The notes under the pieces were generated by a model, which was not told the origin of the DNA, searched no databases, and was given only the letters and a program-made list of their open reading frames with translations. From JAAXZI01 sp045863575 (lineage in GTDB: Bacteria > Planctomycetota > Phycisphaerae > UBA1845 > PWPN01): a stretch of DNA of 64,000 nucleotides. The DNA lies in contig BTUC01000001.1 of assembly GCA_045863575.1 (NCBI GenBank), forward strand, positions 3,693 through 67,692, in the 5' to 3' direction. Position numbers and translations under genes: made by a program. Positions 17,576 through 25,992 of this stretch are shown here, one piece after another. Numbering within the stretch: position 1 is the first letter of the stretch; each line of letters opens with the position of its first letter.

Positions 17576-20032
17576 ATGGAGCGTCATCGGTTGATCGCCT
17601 GTTGTGCGTCGTTGGGCATCCTGGTTGTAGCGATGGCTGCCCACGCGGCGCCGTTGGCGGCCACTTCCTTTGAGGTGGCTGAAGGTTATCCGGCACCGCC
17701 GCCAGCCTATGATGTACGCTCGATCACCCCAACCGACGGCGCCGGCTGGGGCAGCAATACCTGGGCCGGCAACAACGGCGGTGCTGCATACACCTTTGTC
17801 GCCGCGGACGCCACCGCCTACGACGGCGGCCAATACATGGTCCTGCACCGGGAAGATGGCGGCAGCGCCAACCGCGAAATCATTCTTCGGCGCAAGTACA
17901 ACACGGCACTGATCCAGGACCAGCGCGTCATCTTGTCTCTGGCCTTCCGCCTCGACGCGGAACGCACGGAGCCCGATTACTTTGACAGCGCCTTCAACGT
18001 CTACCTCGAGCGGGGCACCAGCAGCAATCTGGGCGACGAGAACGTCCGACTCGAGTTCACCAAAGAGGGTGATATCAAGGTCCGAGCTGACGATCTGTCC
18101 TCCTCGCTGGTCGTCGGGCAATGGGACGATCCGGGCCAGCCTTACTACGCCCTCAACACCTGGGCCACGCTCACGTTCGATGTGGACGTGGCCGCCCAGC
18201 GGGTGGACTACTACGTGAATGGCGAGTGGCTGGGCAATTACTTGTTTAACGATCTGCTATCCGCCGGCGAAGTTCTGGATCAGATCCGCTTCAAGGGGCC
18301 GCGGGCCTACGACGGGAGCCCCAACGACGGCGTCTCCATCGACGACATCCGCCTCAACACCGGCCTTGACGAGCCCGTACCCGGTTGTCGCTCCAGCGTT
18401 CGGCCGGGCACGCCGGCCAGCGCGGTGGCCAACATCAACGAACCGGCCAGCCCTGCCTCCTTTGCCTATACCGTCCTGAACATCGGCTCGGAGACGTTCA
18501 ACTGGACGGCCGTGGAAGCCGACGCATCGGGCAACCCCACCGAATACGGCTGGCTCTCTCTGGACGAGGATTCCGGCAGCCTGGCGTCTCTCGGAGAGAC
18601 CACCATCACGGCGAGCATCGACACGACCGGTCTGGCCGGCGGCGTTTACACCGCCTACATCAAGATTGCAGACGACTGCGACCCCGCCGGCAGCCACCTC
18701 CGCCAGATCGATCTCACCGTGATCGCCTGCGAGTGGACCGTCGACTCCTGTAACCAGGTGCGTATTTACAACCTCGAGTATCCGGATGCGCCGGTCGAGC
18801 CGGTGACCTACCGCATCAGCAATACCGGGCTGCATCCTTTCAATTTCTCGGTGAACAAGACGGGCAGCAGTTGCTTCGAGTGGCTGACCCTGGATACGGC
18901 CGGCGATACCATCCAGCCCGGCGGGTACGCCGACGTGACCGCCAGCATCCATCCGGAGGCGCTGGCCGGGCACACCACCGACGATTCCTACGCCTGTAAT
19001 CTGGTCTTTACCGACGACTGTTCGGCGCAGAGCATTTCGCGCAACGTGCGCATCCGTTACCTGGGAATCGGCGACACCCAGGTTTTCGCCTACGACGGCA
19101 CCACGGATCCGGAAAACGACGATTCCGCGGGTGAAGGCTTCCGCTTCCGCGTTGCGGAGGGGGTGACCGCCGGGGGAGTTGAGCCCGATGGTGACGCCGA
19201 GAACGGCTATGCCTGGCGCATCGTCGATCCGGCCGGACAGAAAACCAAGTACGAGGCGGTACGCTGGCGCCAGGATAACCAGGAATGGGACAACCTCGAC
19301 ATCTATTCCGAGGCCGGCGCCACGATTCTGGCCCGCCTGCGGGTGCGCAGTTGGGGACCCAACGACAATGAAGACAGACGCGACGGCGGACTGTACCTCT
19401 GGGAGGAGGACAGCATCTCGGCCACACTGCACTGGGGCGGCGCCACTGACGGCGTACTCATGGACCGCAGCCGCGACGGCCAGCGCGTGACGCTCACGCC
19501 TACCGACGACTACGTGATCGTTCGCATGACCTCCATCGGCCGCGAGGGGGACGACTGGGACTGTAGCCGCATCGTCCGGTTGTATATGAATGAGAACCCC
19601 GTGCCCGTCCTGGAGATCCTCAGTGCCGGCGAGGAGAGCAATACGGACAAGGAGGGCTTCGGCTTTGGAGCCGGCAGCACGGATGGAACCTACGACATCG
19701 CCTTCGACTGGGTCGCCGGCACCAATGCGGGAGCCTTCGGACCGGGCGAAGAGCTGGCGGTTCTGGGCCGCAGTCTGATTCCCAAGCTCTGCCCGGCCGT
19801 TTTCGCGGATGCCGACGAGGACGGCGACGTGGACCAGGACGATTTCGGCGAGTTCCAGGCATGCTTTACCGGCGCGAATGACCCCAACAGTCAGTTCAGC
19901 CGGCCGGACTGCGGCTGCTTCGATCAGGACCGCGATGATGATGTCGACGAGGATGACTACGGCGCGTTCCAGCAGTGCGCCAGCGGGCCGGAGATTCCAC
20001 TGGATCCCGCGTGCGTAGCGCCGGCCCAGTAA
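17576..20032 (+). CDS. Secreted protein: paralogous sandwich domain, BACON-like repeats and dockerin-like doublet
   Basis: The 818-residue protein starts with a signal peptide (MERHRLIACCASLGILVVAMAAHA). Residues about 25-265 are closely similar, by eye, to the whole mature domain of the preceding PEP-CTERM protein (GAGWGSNTWAGNNGG, FNVYLERGTSSNLGDENV, IRFKGPRAYDGSPNDGVS). Two BACON-like or Ig-like modules follow (about 275-385 and 390-495; FNWTAVEADASG, FNFSVNKTGSSCFEWLTLD). Another beta-rich region is at about 500-730. The C-terminus has two EF-hand-like loops (DADEDGDVDQDDFG, DQDRDDDVDEDDYG), each followed by FQxC and further Cys residues. ATGGAGGAGTACACAATG gives a clear ribosome-binding site at 17576. 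The gene probably arose by tandem duplication followed by a swap of the C-terminal sorting or attachment module. Confidence 0.82.
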   Translation: MERHRLIACCASLGILVVAMAAHAAPLAATSFEVAEGYPAPPPAYDVRSITPTDGAGWGSNTWAGNNGGAAYTFVAADATAYDGGQYMVLHREDGGSANREIILRRKYNTALIQDQRVILSLAFRLDAERTEPDYFDSAFNVYLERGTSSNLGDENVRLEFTKEGDIKVRADDLSSSLVVGQWDDPGQPYYALNTWATLTFDVDVAAQRVDYYVNGEWLGNYLFNDLLSAGEVLDQIRFKGPRAYDGSPNDGVSIDDIRLNTGLDEPVPGCRSSVRPGTPASAVANINEPASPASFAYTVLNIGSETFNWTAVEADASGNPTEYGWLSLDEDSGSLASLGETTITASIDTTGLAGGVYTAYIKIADDCDPAGSHLRQIDLTVIACEWTVDSCNQVRIYNLEYPDAPVEPVTYRISNTGLHPFNFSVNKTGSSCFEWLTLDTAGDTIQPGGYADVTASIHPEALAGHTTDDSYACNLVFTDDCSAQSISRNVRIRYLGIGDTQVFAYDGTTDPENDDSAGEGFRFRVAEGVTAGGVEPDGDAENGYAWRIVDPAGQKTKYEAVRWRQDNQEWDNLDIYSEAGATILARLRVRSWGPNDNEDRRDGGLYLWEEDSISATLHWGGATDGVLMDRSRDGQRVTLTPTDDYVIVRMTSIGREGDDWDCSRIVRLYMNENPVPVLEILSAGEESNTDKEGFGFGAGSTDGTYDIAFDWVAGTNAGAFGPGEELAVLGRSLIPKLCPAVFADADEDGDVDQDDFGEFQACFTGANDPNSQFSRPDCGCFDQDRDDDVDEDDYGAFQQCASGPEIPLDPACVAPAQ

Positions 20033-20140
20033 GCGCCGGCAACGGGCCGTAGTCCACAAACGAGAAACGATTATTCCGGGGTTGGCTGCAGGGCCTTCGC
20101 TCTTTGGGGCGGAGGCCTCGCGCCTTAATATGCCGCATCC

Positions 20141-22243
20141 ATGAAGCATCGTTCTTTCCACCCCGTCCTGGCGGCGGGCGGCCTCGTGGCTCTCACGGTG
20201 GCGGCTTACCTGCCCGCGCTCAATGCCGGCTTCATCTGGGATGACGACGCCTACGTGACCGGCAACCGGACACTGCGCGACGCTGACGGACTGCGGCGGA
20301 TCTGGCTCAATCTTGGCGCGACTCCGCAGTACTACCCCTTCACGTTCACCACGTTCTGGTTGGAGTACCAGTTATGGGGGCCGACACCCTCCGGCTACCA
20401 CGCTGTCAACATCCTGCTGCACGCAGTCGGCGCGGGGCTGCTGTGGCGGGTGCTTTACCGACTTTCCGTCCCGGGCGCCTGGGTGGCGGCCGCAGTCTTC
20501 GCCGTGCACCCCGTACATGTCGAGTCGGTGGCCTGGATCACGGAACGAAAGAACGTGCTCTCGGGTGCGTGCTACCTGGCGGCGCTGCTGGTTTACCTGC
20601 GCTTCGCGGGCATCGGCGCCGGTTCAACGAAGCAACCGGGAGCGGGCCGGCTCTACGCGGGAGCACTGCTGCTGTTTGTGCTCGCCCTGCTGAGCAAGAG
20701 CGTGACCTGCTCCCTGCCGGCCGTCCTCCTGCTGCTGATCTGGTGGAAACGCGCAGTGGTGACGCGGCGCGACGTGGCGGCCCTCCTGCCGTTTTTTGTC
20801 CTGGGCGTGGTTATGGGGCTGCTCACCTCGTGGATGGAGCGGCACCACGTGGGCGCCGCCGGGGACGCGTGGTCGCTTTCCTGGATTGAGCGGTGCCTCA
20901 TCGCCGGCAGGGCGTTGTGGTTTTATGCCGGCAAGCTCGTCTGGCCCGGGGAGCTCACCTTCATCTACCCCCGTTGGGACATCGACGCCCGAGACCCGTG
21001 GGCTTGGCTGTTCCCGGCCGCCGCGCTGCTGGTGGTGACCGCGGCATGGCTGCTGCGCCGTCGGATCGGGCGCGGCCCCCTGGTCGGCCTGCTCATCTAC
21101 GGAGGCACGCTCCTGCCCGCGCTGGGTTTCATCAATGTTTATCCGATGCAGTATTCATTCGTCGCTGATCACTTCCAGTACCTGGCCAGCGCCAGCCTCA
21201 TTGCACTGCTCATCGCGGCAGCAACGCGGGCCTGGCCTGCACGCCAGCCAGAGCTGGGCGCCCGCTCGACTCGCCGGCCTTTGCTCCGGCAGTTCACAAC
21301 TGCTGTGCCCACTGGGCTGCTCCTGGTGATATTCGTCTTCCTGAGCCGCCGCCAGGCGGGCGTCTACGAGAATCTGGAGACACTCTGGCGCGACACGCTG
21401 GCTAAGAATCCTGCGTGCTGGCTGGCTCACAACAACCTGGGCGTCGTGCTGCGCGAAGCCGGGCGTACGAACGAGGCCACGCATCACTTCGAGCAGGCGC
21501 TGAGGTTGAAGCCCGACTACGGCCTGGCCCACTTCAACCTGGGCACGCTGCTGGCTGACGAGGGGCGGTTGGAATCGGCGGCGGACCGAATTCGGCAGGG
21601 TCTGCGCTTCCAACCGGATGAACCGCAGGCGCTCAACTATCTGGGCCGCGTCCTCGCCGCACAACGACGACCAGACGAGGCCATCCAGCACTACCAGCGG
21701 GCCATTGCGCGGCAGCCCGACTACGCCCCCGCTCTGTTCAACCTGGGCAGCCTGCTGGCCGACAGGGGCGACAACGAATCCGCGGCCCGCTACCTCCAGC
21801 AGGGCCTCGCACGCGAGCCCTCGGACGCAGTGGCCCACCATCGGCTGGGCGAGGTGCTGGAGCGACTCGGGCAGTGCCAGGAGGCCGTCGCCGCGTACCG
21901 CGCGGCACTTCGCGTGCGGCCCGGTTGGATCATGCCGGCAAACAGCCTCGCCTGGCTACTGGCCACGAGTCCCCATGCGGACTGCCGAGACGCAGAGGCG
22001 GCCATGAGTCTGGTCCGGGAGCACGCGCTGGCCGAGCGCACGAACCTGGCAGCGGTCCTCGATACAGTGGCGGCGGTCTACGCCCAGGCCGGCGTCTATG
22101 ACCAGGCGGTCGAGTTCGCCGAACGTGCGGCCAAAATGGGCCGCCAGCAGGATCAGACCCAGCTCACCAAGGAGATCGAGGCCCGCCTGCGGCTGTACCG
22201 TAATGGCCAGCCGTATCGAGCCCCCACCCGACCCGCGTCATGA
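20141..22243 (+). CDS. Polytopic membrane protein with C-terminal TPR repeats (TMTC/DUF1736-like)
   Basis: The protein has 700 residues. The first 400 contain about ten hydrophobic segments with conserved loop motifs of the TMTC/DUF1736 group: IWDDDAYVTGN in the first loop, YHAVNILLHAVGAGLLWRVL, and VHPVHVESVAWITERKNVLSG. Acidic residues in the first loop are typical of GT-C fold glycosyltransferases that use lipid-linked donors. Residues about 430-690 form seven or so TPR units (AHNNLGVVLREAGRTNEATHHFEQALRLKPD and following). It may glycosylate exported proteins, a reasonable fit beside genes for large secreted proteins, but no activity has been shown for most bacterial members. Its stop overlaps the 3' end of the convergent LacI gene by six bases. 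Confidence 0.82.
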   Translation: MKHRSFHPVLAAGGLVALTVAAYLPALNAGFIWDDDAYVTGNRTLRDADGLRRIWLNLGATPQYYPFTFTTFWLEYQLWGPTPSGYHAVNILLHAVGAGLLWRVLYRLSVPGAWVAAAVFAVHPVHVESVAWITERKNVLSGACYLAALLVYLRFAGIGAGSTKQPGAGRLYAGALLLFVLALLSKSVTCSLPAVLLLLIWWKRAVVTRRDVAALLPFFVLGVVMGLLTSWMERHHVGAAGDAWSLSWIERCLIAGRALWFYAGKLVWPGELTFIYPRWDIDARDPWAWLFPAAALLVVTAAWLLRRRIGRGPLVGLLIYGGTLLPALGFINVYPMQYSFVADHFQYLASASLIALLIAAATRAWPARQPELGARSTRRPLLRQFTTAVPTGLLLVIFVFLSRRQAGVYENLETLWRDTLAKNPACWLAHNNLGVVLREAGRTNEATHHFEQALRLKPDYGLAHFNLGTLLADEGRLESAADRIRQGLRFQPDEPQALNYLGRVLAAQRRPDEAIQHYQRAIARQPDYAPALFNLGSLLADRGDNESAARYLQQGLAREPSDAVAHHRLGEVLERLGQCQEAVAAYRAALRVRPGWIMPANSLAWLLATSPHADCRDAEAAMSLVREHALAERTNLAAVLDTVAAVYAQAGVYDQAVEFAERAAKMGRQQDQTQLTKEIEARLRLYRNGQPYRAPTRPAS

Positions 22244-23386
22244 CTGCGGGAGAAGCGCGCGCCCCCACCGGCGCGCGCGGCAAGCCCGCCCCACGATACG
22301 GGGTGGATCGTGATCGCCGCCCGGGCACGTGCCGCCACGACGGACGTGCGGCGGCAGTTTGACGCTCTCGAAGGTGCTGCGGCCCTGCTTCTGCAACTCC
22401 ACCATGCGCTGCACGGCCAGTTCTCCGACGGCATGCCAGGATACGTCGATGGATGTGATCGCCGGGCAGCCCGAGGCGCGCCAAAGGGACGCGTCGCAGC
22501 CCACCAGGCAAGTGTCCTCCGGCACACGAAGGCCCGCCTGCTGGCAGGCCAGCAGCGCGCCGACCGCCGCCACCGAAGAGGCGGCATAGATCCCGTCGGG
22601 GCGCAGATCGCTCAGCAGCGGCACCAACCAATGCAGAATCTCGAGTTCCCCGAAACCGTCGGGAATAGCCAGCACCTCCAGCCGCGCGCCTGCTGCGACG
22701 GCCACTGCTGCCATTCCCTGCTCGCGAAGCGCCAGCGCCTCCCGCGGCATCTGATCACGGATGAGGACCCATCGCGTACGGCCGGCCGCGTGCAGGAGTT
22801 CGGCCGCCCGACGCCCGCCTGCCGCGTTATCCATGTCGATCACGTTGGAGGCATAGTGGTCCGGCTGGTCAGGGACTACCACCACCATCGGGAACCCCCG
22901 GGCCATCCGCTCGTGGATTGCAGCTTCAATCCCGCCCACCGGCGTTCGCAGGACGGCCGCGCATACGCCCCCGTCCAGCACCTCGCGCACGAGTCCCCAC
23001 ACATCGATTCCTTCCGGCGCATCCTGGGTGGCCACCACTGGAAAAAGTCGTGCCACACGGGCTGCGGTGACCACGCCCGCCTGGAATTGACCTTCGAAGG
23101 CCTGGTGATGCCAGGAGATTGCATCAACCTCGCCCGTGCCGCGCAGAATCAAACCGAAAAACGGTGACCGGAATTTCTTGAGGCTCACGGCCATGAGATT
23201 GGTCTGATAGCCGACCTCGGCCGCGATCCGGCGAACGCGCTCAATGGTCTCCGGGCGAAACCGCTCCGCCGCCGTCTCCGGATTCCCCAGGATGATTGAA
23301 ACGGAAGCCCGCGAGAGGTTCGCGCGCAAGGCGATCTCCCGTAACGTGGGTCGACGCGGTTCGTCCGGACTCGCCCTCATGACCAT
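22238..23386 (-). CDS. LacI-family transcriptional regulator
   Basis: This DNA-binding repressor or activator has 382 residues. The N-terminal helix-turn-helix reads TLREIALRANLSRASVSIIL, followed by the hinge-like RIAAEVGYQTNLMAVSLKK. The rest is a periplasmic-binding-protein type effector domain (GGVCAAVLRTPVGGIEAAI, SNVIDMDNAAGGRRAAELLHAAG, DGIYAASSVAAVGALLACQQAGLRVPEDTCLVGCD). The residues AAGGRRAAELL match the usual family stretch. An ATG at 23380 is an alternative start. Neighbours suggest sugar or uronate control: uxaBA lies 2.6 kb away and operator-like palindromes occur at 23460, 25958 and 16210. Which one it binds cannot be told from sequence alone. Confidence 0.92.
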   Translation of the reverse strand: MVMRASPDEPRRPTLREIALRANLSRASVSIILGNPETAAERFRPETIERVRRIAAEVGYQTNLMAVSLKKFRSPFFGLILRGTGEVDAISWHHQAFEGQFQAGVVTAARVARLFPVVATQDAPEGIDVWGLVREVLDGGVCAAVLRTPVGGIEAAIHERMARGFPMVVVVPDQPDHYASNVIDMDNAAGGRRAAELLHAAGRTRWVLIRDQMPREALALREQGMAAVAVAAGARLEVLAIPDGFGELEILHWLVPLLSDLRPDGIYAASSVAAVGALLACQQAGLRVPEDTCLVGCDASLWRASGCPAITSIDVSWHAVGELAVQRMVELQKQGRSTFESVKLPPHVRRGGTCPGGDHDPPRIVGRACRARRWGRALLPQS

Positions 23387-23459
23387 CAGACTACCACCGC
23401 TCTATCCTGGAATCGAATGCCTCCGCCGCTCCGCGGAACACTAACCCCGAAAGGACATG

Positions 23460-23473
23460 GATTCCCGGGAATC
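23460..23473. promoter_or_regulatory. Perfect 14-bp palindrome upstream of the LacI gene
   Basis: GATTCCCGGGAATC is a perfect palindrome with a central CG. It lies between the divergent LacI gene (start 23386) and octaheme cytochrome gene (start 23518). Its position and symmetry fit an autoregulatory LacI-family operator. Its sequence differs from the twin sites at 16210-16252. Confidence 0.45.
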
Positions 23474-23517
23474 GTTATGAGTGGAATCCGTGAGATCCAT
23501 GGTTAGACTATAACTCT

Positions 23518-25902
23518 ATGATGAGATCCCTCTGGCCATGGTTGCTGATCGGCTTGGGCGCTGTGGCGGTGGGCACCCTCTGGTTCCTCCAGGCGAACGG
23601 GCGAAGTGGGCTCAACCAGCCAGTGTCTCCCGGGCCTGAGATCCGCCCCACCACGCTGGCCGGTTCGCAAAGCTGCCGCGAGTGCCATCCACGCTTTTTC
23701 GATTTGTGGTCCACCTCGCATCATGGACTGGCCATGCAGCCGTTCACGCCGGACCTGGCCAGGACGTTCACCGCCCCGCCGCGCGAAATTGCCTCCGGGA
23801 CTGACGTCTATCGCGCGGAAATCACCGCCGAGGGCGGCTTCGTACACGAGCGCGGCGAAGCGGGCGAGCGACGGTACCCGATCGCCCACGTCATGGGCGG
23901 CAAGAACATCTACTACCTGTTGACTCCGCTCCATGGCGGTCGTCTTCAGACGCTGCCGGTCGCCTATGACGTCCGGCGAAATGAGTGGTTCGACACGGCC
24001 GCCAGCGCCATGCGCCATTTTCAGGAGGTCGAGGACGCGCCCGTCGCCTGGCGCGACCCCCTGTACACGTTCAATACCTCCTGCCACGCTTGCCACGTCA
24101 GCCAGCTCTCGACCAACTACGAACCGGCCAGCGACACGTATCACACCACCTGGCTCGAACCGGGAATTAACTGTGAAACCTGCCACGGCCCATCCGCCGA
24201 CCACGTCCGCGTGTGCCGGGAGGCGCCTCCGGGCGAAACGCCCGCGGATCTGAAGATCATCCGGACCAGCACGTTCACCCCCCAGCAGCACAACGACTCC
24301 TGCTCCTCCTGCCACGCCAAGGCTTCGATCCTGACTGACGCGTTCCAGCCGCAGGAAAGCTTCTTTGACCACTTTGACCTGGCCACGCTCGAGAACCCCG
24401 ACTTTTACCCCGATGGGCGTGATCTGGGCGAAAACTACACGTATACGACCTGGCGCATGAGCGCCTGCGCCCAGGCCGGGGAGCTGCACTGCGTGCACTG
24501 CCATACCTCCAGCGGCCGTTACCGCTTCCACGGCGAAAAGGCCAATGACGCCTGCCTGCCCTGCCATGCTCAGCGGGTCGGCGACCCTGTGCCGCACACG
24601 CACCATCCGGCCGACAGCACGGGCAGCCAATGCGTCAATTGCCACATGCCCACCACCGAATTCGCCCGCATGCGGCGCAGCGACCACTCCATGCGGCCGC
24701 CGATGCCCGCGGCCACGCTCGCCCACAAATCGCCCAACGCCTGCAATCTCTGTCATGCCGACAAGGATGCCGCCTGGGCGGATGGTCATGTCCGCCAGTG
24801 GCATGCGGCCGACTACCAGGCCCCGGTGCTGCATCGGGCCGAGTTGATCGCCGCGGCGCGACGCAGCGACTGGTCGCGCCTGCCGGAGGTGCTGACGGAG
24901 ATCACGGCCGCCCAGCGCGACGAGATTTTCGCCACGTCGTTCATCCGTCTGCTGGCCAACTGCGCGAAGCCGGATAAGTGGCCCACGCTGCTGGAGGCGC
25001 TGAAGGATGCGTCACCGCTCGTGCGCTCGGCGGCAGCGACGGGGCTGGCAGGCTGGGGCGAGCCGCGAGCCCGACAGGCTCTGCTTGCGGCCACGGCCGA
25101 TTCGTGCCGGCTCGTGCGCATTCGCGCGGCGGGCGCGCTGGCCGGGTATCCGGACACGGAACTGAATGCATCGGAGCGAGTGCGCCTGGTCGCGGCCACG
25201 GCTGAGTTGGAGAAATCGCTGCAAGTCCGGCTCGATGACTGGGCCTCGCACCACAGTCTGGGCAACCACTACATGGATACAGGCAGGCTCCAGGAAGCGG
25301 TAGCCTGTTTCCAGACGGCCTCGAAACTGCGCCCGGACATCGTTCACCCGCACGTCAACGCGGCCATCGCTCACGCCCGCCTGGGCAACAATGAGCAGTC
25401 GCGGCAATGCCTCGAGCGGGCCCTGGCCATCGACCCGGACGACGCGGCGGCACATTTCAACATGGGCCTGCTGCAGGCGGAACTGGGCCGATCCGAGCTG
25501 GCGGTCGATCACCTGCGCCGCGCCCTCACCGCGGATCCCCGCATGGGCCAGGCCGCGTACAACCTGGGGCTGCTGCTGATCGCCAGTCACCCGCAGGAGG
25601 GGCTCGAACTGCTCCGCAAGGCCCACACGTTACATCCGGAGGATGCCCGGTTCGGCTATACGCTGGGGTTTTATCTTTACACGACCGGTGACGTGAATCA
25701 GGCGACAGCCCTGCTGGAGAGCGTCGTTGCGCAGCATTCTCAGTATGTCGACGCGCTCACATTACTCGGCTCCATCTACGAACAGCGGGCTCGCCACGAG
25801 GAGGCCCGCAACGTTTACCGCCAGGCGCTGGACGTCCCGTCGCTGTCGCCGTCGGACCGGCAGGCCATCGAGAGCCTGCTGCAGGCCGTTCCGCAACCGT
25901 AA
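23518..25902 (+). CDS. Octaheme c-type cytochrome fused to HEAT and TPR repeats
   Basis: The 794-residue exported protein has an N-terminal anchor (about 5-25: WLLIGLGAVAVGTLWFL). Eight CxxCH haem motifs follow: CRECH near residue 52, then CHACH, CETCH, CSSCH, CVHCH, CLPCH, CVNCH and CNLCH by about residue 410. A HEAT-like helical stretch comes next (about 440-560, DASPLVRSAAATGLAGWGEPRARQAL). About six TPR units fill 575-790 (HHSLGNHYMDTGRLQEAVACFQTASKLRPD onward). It resembles planctomycete multihaem cytochromes with tetratricopeptide tails, whose electron partners are mostly unknown. It depends on cytochrome c maturation, and ccsA and resB lie at 56.6-61.7 kb. TATAAC lies directly before the tandem ATG-ATG start with no ribosome-binding site, so the message could be leaderless. 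Confidence 0.88.
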   Translation: MMRSLWPWLLIGLGAVAVGTLWFLQANGRSGLNQPVSPGPEIRPTTLAGSQSCRECHPRFFDLWSTSHHGLAMQPFTPDLARTFTAPPREIASGTDVYRAEITAEGGFVHERGEAGERRYPIAHVMGGKNIYYLLTPLHGGRLQTLPVAYDVRRNEWFDTAASAMRHFQEVEDAPVAWRDPLYTFNTSCHACHVSQLSTNYEPASDTYHTTWLEPGINCETCHGPSADHVRVCREAPPGETPADLKIIRTSTFTPQQHNDSCSSCHAKASILTDAFQPQESFFDHFDLATLENPDFYPDGRDLGENYTYTTWRMSACAQAGELHCVHCHTSSGRYRFHGEKANDACLPCHAQRVGDPVPHTHHPADSTGSQCVNCHMPTTEFARMRRSDHSMRPPMPAATLAHKSPNACNLCHADKDAAWADGHVRQWHAADYQAPVLHRAELIAAARRSDWSRLPEVLTEITAAQRDEIFATSFIRLLANCAKPDKWPTLLEALKDASPLVRSAAATGLAGWGEPRARQALLAATADSCRLVRIRAAGALAGYPDTELNASERVRLVAATAELEKSLQVRLDDWASHHSLGNHYMDTGRLQEAVACFQTASKLRPDIVHPHVNAAIAHARLGNNEQSRQCLERALAIDPDDAAAHFNMGLLQAELGRSELAVDHLRRALTADPRMGQAAYNLGLLLIASHPQEGLELLRKAHTLHPEDARFGYTLGFYLYTTGDVNQATALLESVVAQHSQYVDALTLLGSIYEQRARHEEARNVYRQALDVPSLSPSDRQAIESLLQAVPQP

Positions 25903-25957
25903 GCCGTCACCGGCCTGAGACCATCGGCCTGGGGATCGGCAAATCAAGAATTCCCCT

Positions 25958-25981
25958 GCCGTATCGATTCGGCGGTATACT
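25958..25981 (+). promoter_or_regulatory. uxaBA promoter -10 with adjoining operator-like palindrome
   Basis: GCCGTATCGATTCGGC (25958-25973) is a palindrome with ATCGAT at its centre and one mismatched pair. TATACT (25976-25981), five of six to consensus, follows two bases later and lies 11 bp before the proposed ATG. The palindrome would sit in the promoter spacer, a standard repressor position. No good -35 is present. Confidence 0.5.
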
Positions 25982-25992
25982 CGTCGGTCTGC

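Noticed and set aside
18257..20161. Minus-strand open frame of 634 codons opposite the dockerin-type paralogue
   Set aside because: It mirrors the Asp/Val-rich plus-strand coding sequence and has no recognisable protein features.
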